A DNA stretch of 64,000 nucleotides from Peloplasma aerotolerans (GTDB lineage Bacteria; Bacillota_I; Bacilli_A; Acholeplasmatales; Acholeplasmataceae): the NCBI RefSeq assembly GCF_030012175.1, contig NZ_JASCXW010000005.1, forward strand, positions 38,775 through 102,774. Direction: 5' to 3'. A program made the translations under genes and the position numbers. Every line of letters begins with the position of its first letter. Positions within the stretch are counted from its first letter, which is position 1. A model generated the notes under the pieces. It was not told where the DNA came from and made no database searches. It worked only from the letters and a program-made list of their open reading frames with translations. Positions 24,587-33,270 of this stretch are shown piece by piece.

Positions 24587-26698
24587 ATGAAAAAGTTTTT
24601 CAGCTTTATGCTAGTTTTACTAGCGCTATTCACAATCGCTGCTTGTGCAGACGATGCAACTGATCCTGTAGACACACCTGTTGAAACACCAACAGAAAGT
24701 GACCCTGTTGTCTCAGATCCAGATACTATTGATTATGATTCACAAGTTACTTTAAATGTAGCACTTAACTACACTTCAGGTGGAAACTTGATGAGTATCA
24801 GTTATCAAAAAGATGCTGCTTATGAGTCTTTCAATGGTAAAACTTATACAAAAGGTGATTTATTGCCAGCTTGGGAAAGAATCGGACAAAAATTGAATGT
24901 CACATTTGTTGACAGAGCAACTTCTGCCGATAATAACACAAATGCACAGTTTACAAGACTTCAAACTGAAGGTTTTGCTAACGTTGACCTAGTTAACGGT
25001 ACTGGTGCATTGATTGGTCCTGAAGGTGTAAATGGAAACTTCGTTAACATAGGTAAATACTTAAGTGTTATGCCTAACCTAAATGCATTCTTAAATGCAA
25101 ACCCATCAGTTAAAGTATCAATGACTTCAGCTGACGGAGGTATTTATTTCACACCTTATTTTGATGGTTTTGGCGAAATGGAACAAATGTTCTTAGCTCG
25201 TATTGACTGGATTAAAGATATTTTAGACGTTGCATCTCCAACATTTGACACAACACCTGGTTTTGTACCAACTAATTATGAGCGTCGTCAAGTAGAAACT
25301 CCAATCGATGTGAATATTACAGTTGCTAATGCTGATGGATCAACACGCGTTGTGAACAAAGCTTATACGAATAATATTCTTGATGTACTTGCTGGATTAA
25401 ATAATCCTACTGGTGCAACTGTAGCTGCTGCATTTAAGACACATATGCAAAATACTTATGGTGATCAAGGTTATGCTAAATTATCAGACGTATTCGCTGG
25501 AACTGATGCTGCTTATGATACTGATGAATTAGTTGCTTTAATGTATGTTATTAAATCTAATCCTCAGTATATTACGCGTCAATTAACTCTACCTTTAACT
25601 TCAGTGGATATTATCTTCCCACGTGAAGCTGCTGGTAACCGTATCCGTAACTTATTTAGAGGTATGGAAATGTTTGGTCTACGCGGCATGTTCTCGAGAC
25701 ATGAGTGGATTTACTTTGACCAAGATGGTTTATTACAAGATGCACGTCATGATCAATCATTTGTTGATGGTGTTAATGACTTAGCTGGTTTATATGCAGA
25801 CAAGTTAATTATCCAAAATCCAGAAGAAGGTCCAGCTAACTGGAGACAAATTCATTTAACAAACTCTTCAGCATTTATGACTTATGACTATAATGCTACA
25901 TCTACTGCTCAAAGTTTAATTACTGGTGGTAGAGCTAAAGATGCTGATTTTGAATTCCAAGCGATCCTTCCTCCAGTTATTGACTGGTTAGGCGATGGTA
26001 ACTATTTCCACTTCTCAGAAGCAACACGTTCTGTTAAAAATGAAGCATGGGGTATTCCAAAGCATGTTGAAGCTAACGAAACTAAGCTTTATAGAGCTTT
26101 AAAACTTGTTGATGAAATGTATGATTATTCAACTGATGATTCTGTAGGTACAATTCATTTGTATGGTCCTCAAGGTTGGACTGATGGAACATTAGAATAT
26201 GGAACTGATACAGTTTATAAATTAAGTGATGCTGCAAAAGCAGAAATGACATCATTAGCTGGTGGTAACCACATTAACTACTTACGTCAATATGTAGGTG
26301 CTACAATGCCAATCGGACATATTCGTTCTATGGGTCTTGAGTTCCAAACATTGTCAGAAGAAGGACAAATTGGTATTGATCGTATTAATGTTGCTGTTGA
26401 AGCAGGCGTATTAAAACTTGCTGGTCTTGTTGATAGCGACAATCCATGGTTCCAATTATCACCAACTTTCTTCCCACTGACTAAGAGTGAGAGTGACATG
26501 ATTACAGCTGCTGCATCATTTAGAGATATCTTTAATGATAACCTATTAGTTACAATGGTTAAATATGGATTCTCTGGTGAAGGTGCATCATTAACAGAAC
26601 AAGAATATTGGAATTCATTTAAGATGAATAATATTGACGTATACGATGCGATTTGGATTAATTTCTATCGTCAAGCATACGCAAGAAGTCAAGGTTAA
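24587..26698 (+). CDS. Extracellular oligosaccharide-binding lipoprotein (LplA/YtcQ-like)
   Basis: 703 residues. The signal peptide ends in the lipobox IAAC, followed by a Thr/Pro/Asp-rich linker (about 21-50) and a large solute-binding fold with features of the Lpl/Ytc family (WERIGQKLNVTF; WGIPKHVEANETKLYRALKLVDEMYDY). It is longer than the usual 500-560 residues, with extra segments around 220-300. It captures oligosaccharides at the outer membrane face for the two permeases upstream. Codons look more GC-adjusted and regular (frequent GTT, GCT, AAC) than in the neighbours, as in highly expressed genes. RBS AAGGGAG. Confidence 0.9.
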   Translation: MKKFFSFMLVLLALFTIAACADDATDPVDTPVETPTESDPVVSDPDTIDYDSQVTLNVALNYTSGGNLMSISYQKDAAYESFNGKTYTKGDLLPAWERIGQKLNVTFVDRATSADNNTNAQFTRLQTEGFANVDLVNGTGALIGPEGVNGNFVNIGKYLSVMPNLNAFLNANPSVKVSMTSADGGIYFTPYFDGFGEMEQMFLARIDWIKDILDVASPTFDTTPGFVPTNYERRQVETPIDVNITVANADGSTRVVNKAYTNNILDVLAGLNNPTGATVAAAFKTHMQNTYGDQGYAKLSDVFAGTDAAYDTDELVALMYVIKSNPQYITRQLTLPLTSVDIIFPREAAGNRIRNLFRGMEMFGLRGMFSRHEWIYFDQDGLLQDARHDQSFVDGVNDLAGLYADKLIIQNPEEGPANWRQIHLTNSSAFMTYDYNATSTAQSLITGGRAKDADFEFQAILPPVIDWLGDGNYFHFSEATRSVKNEAWGIPKHVEANETKLYRALKLVDEMYDYSTDDSVGTIHLYGPQGWTDGTLEYGTDTVYKLSDAAKAEMTSLAGGNHINYLRQYVGATMPIGHIRSMGLEFQTLSEEGQIGIDRINVAVEAGVLKLAGLVDSDNPWFQLSPTFFPLTKSESDMITAAASFRDIFNDNLLVTMVKYGFSGEGASLTEQEYWNSFKMNNIDVYDAIWINFYRQAYARSQG

Positions 26699-26731
26699 TT
26701 TTTGATTGTTTTAACGATTGAATAAAATTTA

Positions 26732-26772
26732 GATGTTGGTTGGAAGGTAGTTTCTACCTTCCTCCAAACATC
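26732..26772 (+). promoter_or_regulatory. Strong intercistronic stem-loop after the binding-protein gene
   Basis: An imperfect stem GATGTT-GG-GGAAGGTA with TACCTTCC-CC-ACATC (about 16 pairs) and no following T tract. Such stems protect the 3' end of binding-protein mRNA and reduce expression of the genes behind, giving an excess of binding protein over membrane subunits. Confidence 0.65.
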
Positions 26773-26792
26773 ATTTAAAAAGAGGTTTATAC

Positions 26793-27323
26793 GTGAAGAA
26801 AATACAAAAAATCATCTATTTACTCGGTTTGTTCGTAGCACTTTCATTTTTTATCTTTACATTAGGTTTTTCTACAAACTGGGCAGTTGGACAAATGCTA
26901 GGTGACTTCTTTATCAAAGCGCAAATAGCAAACAAAGATATGTTTAGATGGGCACTAGGTGGACTTGTGCTTTCTGGACTATGTTTGGTGTTTAGAGTTC
27001 ATATTAATACTAAGTTTTTCCTAAGCAATTATATACTTTCAGGTCTATTTGTTTATTACCTTGTTGGTTCAGCTTTTACTACGTTAAAGTATATGGAACC
27101 ATTAAAAGCAATGTATTTAGAACTAGACGAATTTTGGTTGACTTTGATTGTTGCGATTAATTATGGGAAAATTAGTACTGATATATTTGATATAGGTATT
27201 ATGCTTTCGTATTTGATGTTTATTCAAGCGGGTTTAATTATATTTATGATGATTTTCAAATTGGTTAAAAGATTAAAACGTGCTAAAGCAAAAAGATTGA
27301 TGCAAGCGGAGGTAACCGCATGA
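26793..27323 (+). CDS. Four-helix membrane protein A of the importer island
   Basis: 176 residues with a GTG start behind AGAGG. Hydrophobic segments lie at about 7-28, 51-66, 75-95 and 133-158, with a basic tail (KRLKRAKAKRLMQAE). The LELDEFWLTLIVAINYGKIS loop lies between helices 3 and 4. It overlaps the next gene by 4 bases (ATGA). No recognised family. Its position between the binding lipoprotein and the ATPase suggests a function linked to oligosaccharide uptake. Confidence 0.65.
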   Translation: MKKIQKIIYLLGLFVALSFFIFTLGFSTNWAVGQMLGDFFIKAQIANKDMFRWALGGLVLSGLCLVFRVHINTKFFLSNYILSGLFVYYLVGSAFTTLKYMEPLKAMYLELDEFWLTLIVAINYGKISTDIFDIGIMLSYLMFIQAGLIIFMMIFKLVKRLKRAKAKRLMQAEVTA

Positions 27324-27811
27324 AAATAGTAAATATTAAAGCTGATAAAATGCGTTACCAAAAGAATACTTCTGCATATGGTCTTGTGTTGTTATCGATT
27401 GCAACAAGTTTGATTGCATTATTTACAATGATTAATTTCGATACATTTGGCTCTGGTGAAGGCACAATGCGTGTAATTCCTAACCTTAGAGTTGGTGTTG
27501 AGATTGCATTAGGTATTGTCTTGATGTTGTCAACATTTATGGCTGCAGAAAAAGTTAAATATTATGATCCAACGTGGTCGTTCTTTGGTCTTTTTATTTT
27601 AGCAGGTATTAATTTTTTAAGAATCTTTAATTTGCCAATCTATGCTCATGAAAGAGGATGGATTCCAACAAAAACAATGCAACTCGTTATGTTGGAGTTT
27701 GCTGTAACTGCGGGACTACTTGTAGTTGCTGGCATTATATCGCTGCGTAAGGTCATTATTTTACACAAGCACTTAAAGGAGATTGATGCTTATGGCAACG
27801 ATGCAGTTTAA
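27320..27811 (+). CDS. Four-helix membrane protein B of the importer island
   Basis: 163 residues. An N-terminal hydrophilic stretch (about 1-20) is followed by four hydrophobic helices (about 22-38, 58-75, 85-100, 120-142) and a basic end. It overlaps the preceding gene by 4 bases and the ATPase gene by 20, so the three are translationally coupled. No known domain recognised. The conserved-looking loop IYAHERGWIPTKTMQLVMLE may be external. Confidence 0.65.
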   Translation: MKIVNIKADKMRYQKNTSAYGLVLLSIATSLIALFTMINFDTFGSGEGTMRVIPNLRVGVEIALGIVLMLSTFMAAEKVKYYDPTWSFFGLFILAGINFLRIFNLPIYAHERGWIPTKTMQLVMLEFAVTAGLLVVAGIISLRKVIILHKHLKEIDAYGNDAV

Positions 27812-28898
27812 AAATATTAATAAAGTTTATATTAATGGTGTTCAAGCTGTTTTTGATTTTAATATGGAAGTTAAAGATGGCGAGTTTATCGTTTTAGTTG
27901 GTCCATCTGGATGTGGGAAGTCGACAACTTTAAGAATGGTTGCTGGACTTGAAGAAATTTCTTCGGGTGATTTGATTATCGATGATGTTCGAATTAATGA
28001 TAAAGCTCCAAAAGATAGAGATATTGCTATGGTTTTTCAAAACTATGCTCTATACTCTCATATGACTGTTTACCATAATATGGCATTTAGTTTAATTTTA
28101 AGAAAAGAAAACTCTGATTTTATCCATGAACGTGTTTTATGGGCAGCAGAAGTACTAGGACTAACACCATACTTAAACCGTCGTCCCGCCCATTTATCCG
28201 GTGGTCAGCGCCAAAGAGTTGCTTTAGGTCGAGCAATCGTACGTGATCCTAAAATATTTTTACTAGATGAACCACTTTCGAATCTTGATGCGAAACTAAG
28301 AGGGAGTATGCGTAAAGAATTAAAGGCATTACATCACCGCTTAGGAACAACAATGATTTATGTTACGCATGATCAAATTGAAGCATTAACACTTGCAGAT
28401 CGCATTGTGATTATGAAAGACGGATATGTGCAACAAATTGGTACTCCAGTTGAAGTTTACAATAATCCTGCAAACTTGTTTGTTGCGAATTTTATTGGAA
28501 CACCTCCGATGAACTTTTTCGATGCGATGATTACCAAAGATGGTAAAATAGTTGTAGCAGGCAATGAAATTGATATTCAAGGACATGATGTGTTTAATGC
28601 CCTCAAAGAGAAAAAGTATTTGGGTAAAGAAGTCATTATGGGCATTCGTCCTGAATATATTCGTGTTGAGAAGAAAAAATCGGGTTATAAAGGTTTTCCT
28701 TCTGTCTGTGATATTTATGAACTGTTAGGATCTGATGCATTAATTCATTTTGATATTGCAAATATCGCAGTAACAGCTAAGATTAATTCTAGAGAAGTTA
28801 TTGATCCAGGTGAAGAAATTACGTATGATTTCGATATTGAACATATTTATTTCTTTGATAAGGATACGGAGATGAGAATATATGCAGAACACAAATGA
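27792..28898 (+). CDS. msmX: MsmX/UgpC-like multi-sugar importer ATPase
   Basis: Start chosen at ATG 27792 (MATMQFKNINKVY), ten bases after AAAGGAG; this matches the usual MsmX start. 368 residues with Walker A GPSGCGKST, Q-loop VFQNYALYSHMTV, signature LSGGQRQ, Walker B FLLDEPLSNLD and a C-terminal TOBE/MalK regulatory domain (GIRPEYIRV...). It energises the Lpl-type permeases. MsmX-type ATPases often serve several importers, but here the gene is embedded in the island between unfamiliar membrane proteins. Confidence 0.9.
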   Translation: MATMQFKNINKVYINGVQAVFDFNMEVKDGEFIVLVGPSGCGKSTTLRMVAGLEEISSGDLIIDDVRINDKAPKDRDIAMVFQNYALYSHMTVYHNMAFSLILRKENSDFIHERVLWAAEVLGLTPYLNRRPAHLSGGQRQRVALGRAIVRDPKIFLLDEPLSNLDAKLRGSMRKELKALHHRLGTTMIYVTHDQIEALTLADRIVIMKDGYVQQIGTPVEVYNNPANLFVANFIGTPPMNFFDAMITKDGKIVVAGNEIDIQGHDVFNALKEKKYLGKEVIMGIRPEYIRVEKKKSGYKGFPSVCDIYELLGSDALIHFDIANIAVTAKINSREVIDPGEEITYDFDIEHIYFFDKDTEMRIYAEHK

Positions 28899-29412
28899 TC
28901 AAATCAAAACGTATATGTCACAACCGTGGCATAAACGTTGGTATTCATTTAACAAACAAAAAATTCCAATGATTTTCGTTATGTTTGGTGTATTCTTTTT
29001 CACTGCTTTTTTAGACTTCGAGGTACAAGGAACTGAAATTAAATTGTTATCTCATATTGCAGCGATGCAAAAGTTTTTAAATACACCTTATAATAATTTA
29101 TCTGCGTTTTATTTATTTGTACTTTATTTAGTAGCTTTGATTCAAATATTCAATGTAGTTACATTTGCACAGAAAAGATCACCATTTTCTTTAATTTCAA
29201 TTACAGTTCTTACTGCAGTTCAAGTGGTTGTTTCTGGATTATATACATCAATATTTTTTGTAGAACAAGCAAATAGATTAGATTATACGATTGATAGTGT
29301 GGCAAGACTAGCGTATTCAACGACTATTATTGGTTCAATATTCTTTATTATCGGAACAGTCTTTGCTTGGTTTTATGTGGATTGGAAATATGTCAAAGAA
29401 AAAGAAGACTAA
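28882..29412 (+). CDS. Four-helix membrane protein C of the importer island
   Basis: 176 residues. A hydrophilic N-terminus (MQNTNDQIKTYMSQPWHKRWYSFNKQ) precedes hydrophobic segments at about 29-44, 75-94, 105-126 and 143-166. It overlaps the ATPase gene by 17 bases and the next gene by 23. No recognised family. Together with the next protein it mirrors the A/B pair on the other side of the ATPase gene, though without obvious sequence identity. Confidence 0.65.
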   Translation: MQNTNDQIKTYMSQPWHKRWYSFNKQKIPMIFVMFGVFFFTAFLDFEVQGTEIKLLSHIAAMQKFLNTPYNNLSAFYLFVLYLVALIQIFNVVTFAQKRSPFSLISITVLTAVQVVVSGLYTSIFFVEQANRLDYTIDSVARLAYSTTIIGSIFFIIGTVFAWFYVDWKYVKEKED

Positions 29413-29908
29413 TAACAATAGAACAAGTAATCCATACTTTGTAGATAAACTTGCAAGCATACCGCCACACGTCAAAATTGGTTTTTTGAAGTTTTGGCTT
29501 GCGGGTGCTTCTTTCTTTTTAACATTTAATGGATTACCTTATATGTTTGACTTTTTAGATCGCATTGTTATCTTATTTTTGGTACTCATATTAGGGATTG
29601 AGTATATTTCTAATATGATCATTATATGGATGCACACAGATCAAATTGATACAAAAAAATATTTACCTCATGAGGTCAATAGAAAGTCATTTTTATCGTT
29701 TATTGCAACTGCAGGATATTTAGCAATTATGATTCTTGCAATTCATTTTACCTTAGAATTATGGGTATCAATTGGATTACCTACTATTGGAGATATTATG
29801 AGTGAGCAAACTGCAGATCCATTTAGTTTCGCACTACTGTTTTTACTCTATGACTATATTTGGTATACAACTAGAGGTTTCATCAAAAATAAAACAAAGA
29901 AGGTATAA
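29390..29908 (+). CDS. Membrane protein D of the importer island
   Basis: Start chosen at ATG 29390 (MSKKKKTNNNRTSNPYF), giving 172 residues; the longer frame from 29330 would begin deep inside the preceding gene. A basic N-terminus and three to four hydrophobic segments (about 34-55, 60-80, 104-127, 145-160) follow. It ends 2 bases before the polygalacturonase gene. No family recognised. Confidence 0.6.
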   Translation: MSKKKKTNNNRTSNPYFVDKLASIPPHVKIGFLKFWLAGASFFLTFNGLPYMFDFLDRIVILFLVLILGIEYISNMIIIWMHTDQIDTKKYLPHEVNRKSFLSFIATAGYLAIMILAIHFTLELWVSIGLPTIGDIMSEQTADPFSFALLFLLYDYIWYTTRGFIKNKTKKV

Positions 29909-29910
29909 AT

Positions 29911-31455
29911 ATGTTTAAACTAATTTTTAAATCAGCAAGAAGCTTGTCATTTGAATTGGTGAATACAGATATCTATTATGCAAAAGAAGCATATGATGTC
30001 TATCTTGATCTAGAACTAAAACTAAAAGATGTGAAAACGAATGTTTTCTCTTTATATGATTTAAATCCAAACCAGCTTTATACGATTAGGGTTGGTGAAC
30101 ATGAAGTTAAAGTAACAACCCTTTTAGCAACCACTATTGTAAATGTTAGAGATTTTGGTGCAAAAGGTGATGGGAAAACTGATGATACTAAAGCCATTCA
30201 AGCAGCAATTCATGCTTGCCCTAAAGATGGTTTAGTTCATATTCCAAAAGGTGTGTATTCAGTTTTACCTTTATTTTTGAAGAGTTATACAACCATTGAA
30301 ATTGTCAAAGACGCTGTTTTATTAGGCAATACGGATCGAAACTTATATCCTATATTACCAGCTCAAATAGAAAAAAGTGATGGTTCTATTTTAGAATTGT
30401 CAAGTTGGGAAGGTATTCCTGCACCAACATTTGCATCTACAATTACAGGTATTGAAGTAGAGCATGTCAAAATTATTGGTGAAGGTATTATTGATGAAAA
30501 TGCTCATAACTCTGATTGGTGGGTTGATCATAAAGTGATGCGTGGTGGTGCATGGAGGCCAAAAGGTGTCTTTTTATCGAACTCGAAACATATTGGAATG
30601 CACGGTGTTACCGTTATGAATACCCCATCATGGAATCTGCACCCATATTTTTCTAGTTATATTGATTTGATTGATATGAAATTGATAAGTCCTAAAGATT
30701 CACCAAATACTGATGGCTGCAATCCAGAATCTTGTGATCATGTCAATGTTATTGGTGTTAATTTTTCTGTAGGTGATGATTGTATCGCGATTAAATCCGG
30801 TAAGTATGAAATGGGGATGAAGTATCGCAAGCCAACTTCAAATATGGTTGTTAGAAACTGTATGATGGCTTATGGTCACGGTGCTGTTGTTTTAGGTAGT
30901 GAAATGAGTGGTGGTATTAAAGATTTATCAGTTACTCAGTGTTACTTTAAAGAAACCGATAGAGGGCTTAGAATTAAGACTAGAAGAGGTCGTGGTGAAT
31001 CTGCAGTTATTGATGGCATAGTTTTTGAAAACGTCTATATGAAGGATGTTTTGACACCTCTCGTGATGAATATGTATTATTACTGTGATTTTGATGGTAA
31101 GACAGAATATGTTTGGAGTAAAGAAATGCACGAAGTTGATGAACGAACTCCATATTTGGGAAGTTTTACTTTTAAAAATATGGTTTGTGAAAATGTTCAT
31201 GCAGCTGCAGGATTCTTTTATGGACTTCCTGAACAACCGATTAAATCCATTAAACTAGAAAATATTAAGTTTACCTATGCTAAAAATCCTAAACCTGAAT
31301 TGCCAGCAATGATGAGTTTTTTAGACCCAATGACAGGTGAAGGCTTACAGTTTAGATATGTTGATCATGTCAGCTTGAAAAACGTAAAGCTTGAAGGTCC
31401 AACTGGACAACCTGTTTTATTAGAAAACGTTATTGATTTCAAAGAAGAGTCATAA
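29911..31455 (+). CDS. Polygalacturonase, glycoside hydrolase family 28, cytoplasmic
   Basis: 514 residues. An N-terminal fibronectin-III-like part (about 1-78) precedes the right-handed beta-helix that begins VNVRDFGAKGDGKTDDT. The GH28 catalytic signature is complete: NTDG 266-269 (D268), GDD 288-290, GHG 322-324 and RIK 354-356. There is no signal peptide, so it should hydrolyse imported oligogalacturonides inside the cell, probably as an exo-acting enzyme releasing galacturonate for UxaC. Last gene of the importer transcript; a separate promoter follows for eda. Confidence 0.94.
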   Translation: MFKLIFKSARSLSFELVNTDIYYAKEAYDVYLDLELKLKDVKTNVFSLYDLNPNQLYTIRVGEHEVKVTTLLATTIVNVRDFGAKGDGKTDDTKAIQAAIHACPKDGLVHIPKGVYSVLPLFLKSYTTIEIVKDAVLLGNTDRNLYPILPAQIEKSDGSILELSSWEGIPAPTFASTITGIEVEHVKIIGEGIIDENAHNSDWWVDHKVMRGGAWRPKGVFLSNSKHIGMHGVTVMNTPSWNLHPYFSSYIDLIDMKLISPKDSPNTDGCNPESCDHVNVIGVNFSVGDDCIAIKSGKYEMGMKYRKPTSNMVVRNCMMAYGHGAVVLGSEMSGGIKDLSVTQCYFKETDRGLRIKTRRGRGESAVIDGIVFENVYMKDVLTPLVMNMYYYCDFDGKTEYVWSKEMHEVDERTPYLGSFTFKNMVCENVHAAAGFFYGLPEQPIKSIKLENIKFTYAKNPKPELPAMMSFLDPMTGEGLQFRYVDHVSLKNVKLEGPTGQPVLLENVIDFKEES

Positions 31456-31468
31456 TTAACATATATGT

Positions 31469-31497
31469 TTGACAGCGTAACAAGAACATACTATAAT
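31469..31497 (+). promoter_or_regulatory. Promoter of the eda-kdgK-kduI-kduD operon
   Basis: TTGACA (31469-31474), a 17-base spacer and a perfect TATAAT (31492-31497). Confidence 0.87.
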
Positions 31498-31510
31498 TAT
31501 AGTGTATGTT
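31485..31510. promoter_or_regulatory. Palindromic operator over the eda -10 box
   Basis: A perfect 12-bp palindrome CTATAATTATAG (31491-31502) is flanked by the arms AACATA (31485-31490) and TATGTT (31505-31510). It covers the -10 box, a good position for a repressor. The IclR-family protein encoded in the same operon is the natural candidate. Confidence 0.55.
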
Positions 31511-31567
31511 ACTATAGACACATTGGTGATATAACAAACACCGTTTATAAGAAAGAGGTAAACTTTT

Positions 31568-32215
31568 ATGTTTAAACATGAAGTTTTGAAAAAAATTACA
31601 GATGTGGGTGTCGTTGCAGTTATTAGAGCTGAGACGAGTAAGCAAGCAATTGATATCGCAAAAGCATGTATTCAAGGTGGCCTTGCAGCAATTGAGGTAA
31701 CATTTACTGTTCCCAATGCTCTAAAAGTCATTGAAGATCTCGTAAAAGCAATTCCACAAGATGAACTCATTATTGGAGCAGGGACTGTTTTGGACAGTGA
31801 AACAGCAAGAATTGCTATTTTAGCTGGTGCTCAATACATCGTTTCTCCTGGTTTTGATCTAAAGACTGCACAACTATGTAATAGATATCAAATACCTTAT
31901 ATGCCTGGTTGTTTAACCATTACAGAAATGATAACGGCAATGGAAGCAGGTTGTGATGTTGTTAAGTTATTCCCTGGTAGTGCATTTGGTCCAAGTTATG
32001 TTAAAGCAGTTAAAGGACCGTTGCCACAAATTAATATCATGCCAACAGGTGGTGTATCACTAGATAACGTTAAAGAATGGGTTTCTAATGGTGTCGTAGC
32101 AGTTGGTGTTGGTAGTGAGCTAACAGGTCCTGCTAAAAAGGGTGACTTTGAAAGTGTTACTCAAAACGCAAAAGCATTTGTTAACGCTGTAAAAGATGCT
32201 AGAAAAAGTCAATAA
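31568..32215 (+). CDS. eda: 2-keto-3-deoxy-6-phosphogluconate aldolase (KDPG aldolase)
   Basis: 215 residues. It cleaves KDPG to pyruvate and glyceraldehyde-3-phosphate. Family marks are VAVIRAE near the N-terminus, IEVTFTVPNA with the catalytic Glu, GAGTV, the Schiff-base Lys in DVVKLFPGSAFGPSYVKAVKGPLP and the phosphate loop MPTGGV. First gene of the KDG operon behind a palindrome-controlled promoter. RBS AAAGAGGT. Confidence 0.95.
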   Translation: MFKHEVLKKITDVGVVAVIRAETSKQAIDIAKACIQGGLAAIEVTFTVPNALKVIEDLVKAIPQDELIIGAGTVLDSETARIAILAGAQYIVSPGFDLKTAQLCNRYQIPYMPGCLTITEMITAMEAGCDVVKLFPGSAFGPSYVKAVKGPLPQINIMPTGGVSLDNVKEWVSNGVVAVGVGSELTGPAKKGDFESVTQNAKAFVNAVKDARKSQ

Positions 32216-32247
32216 GACGATAATGATATGAAAGTGAGATGGTTTGT

Positions 32248-33270
32248 ATGGCGAAAGTCGTAACGATGGGGGAAATAATGCTTAGACTTTCAACACCGGG
32301 ACAACAAAGATTTGTTCAAGCAGAATCTTTTGATGTTGTCTATGGTGGTGGGGAAGCAAATGTCGCAGTAAGTCTAGCGAATTTTGGTCATGAAGCATAT
32401 TTTGTAACGAAGTTGCCCGAGCATGAAATCGGACAAAGTGCAATTAATCAATTAAATCAATATCATGTCAATACGAAATATATCGCAAGAGGTGGAGATC
32501 GGATAGGTATTTATTACTTAGAAACCGGAGCAAGCATGAGACCTTCAAAAGTCATTTATGACAGGGCAGGTTCAAGTATTGCTTGTGCAGATGTAAAAGA
32601 TTTCGATTTTGATGAAATCTTTAAAGATGCAAATTGGTTCCACTGGTCAGGTATTACACCAGCGATTAGTAAAAAAGCAGCAGAATTGACGAAAGTAGCG
32701 TGTATCGAAGCAAAAAAAAGAGGTATCACTGTTTCTGTTGACTTAAACTACCGTAAAAAGCTATGGTCACCTAGTGAAGCTCAAAGTGTGATGAAAGACT
32801 TGATGCAATACGTTGATATTTGTATTGGTAATGAAGAAGATGCTGAGTTAGTATTAGGCTTCAAGCCTAAGCATACTGATGTTTCTTCAGGAAAACTTGA
32901 AATAGATAGTTATAAAGAAATATTTAAAGAAATGAACGAAGTGTTTGGCTTTGAGATGGTAGCAACTACCCTAAGAGAATCATATTCTGCAACAAAGAAT
33001 GGTTGGTCTGCATTATTATTTGATGGAAAAACGTTTTATCAATCTAAACATTATATCATTGATCCAATTATTGACCGTGTTGGTGGTGGAGATTCGTTCT
33101 CTGGTGGTTTAATCCATGGATTATTAACTAAAAATCCGCAAGATGCAATAGAGTTTGCGGTTGCAGCAAGTGCACTAAAGCATACGATCTTTGGCGACTT
33201 TAATCAAGTCAGCGAAAAAGAGGTCGAAGCGCTTGCTAAAGGTGATGCGTCAGGACGTGTACAAAGATGA
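32248..33270 (+). CDS. kdgK: 2-keto-3-deoxygluconate kinase (PfkB family)
   Basis: Start chosen at ATG 32248 (MAKVVTMGEIMLRLS), 9 bases after AAAGTGAG; the in-frame ATG at 32239 abuts the ribosome site. 340 residues with PfkB marks: GGGEANVAVSLANFG near the N-terminus and the C-terminal DRVGGGDSFSGGLIHGLL containing the catalytic Asp and anion hole. It phosphorylates KDG to KDPG for the aldolase encoded upstream. Its stop (TGA) overlaps the next start. Confidence 0.93.
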   Translation: MAKVVTMGEIMLRLSTPGQQRFVQAESFDVVYGGGEANVAVSLANFGHEAYFVTKLPEHEIGQSAINQLNQYHVNTKYIARGGDRIGIYYLETGASMRPSKVIYDRAGSSIACADVKDFDFDEIFKDANWFHWSGITPAISKKAAELTKVACIEAKKRGITVSVDLNYRKKLWSPSEAQSVMKDLMQYVDICIGNEEDAELVLGFKPKHTDVSSGKLEIDSYKEIFKEMNEVFGFEMVATTLRESYSATKNGWSALLFDGKTFYQSKHYIIDPIIDRVGGGDSFSGGLIHGLLTKNPQDAIEFAVAASALKHTIFGDFNQVSEKEVEALAKGDASGRVQR

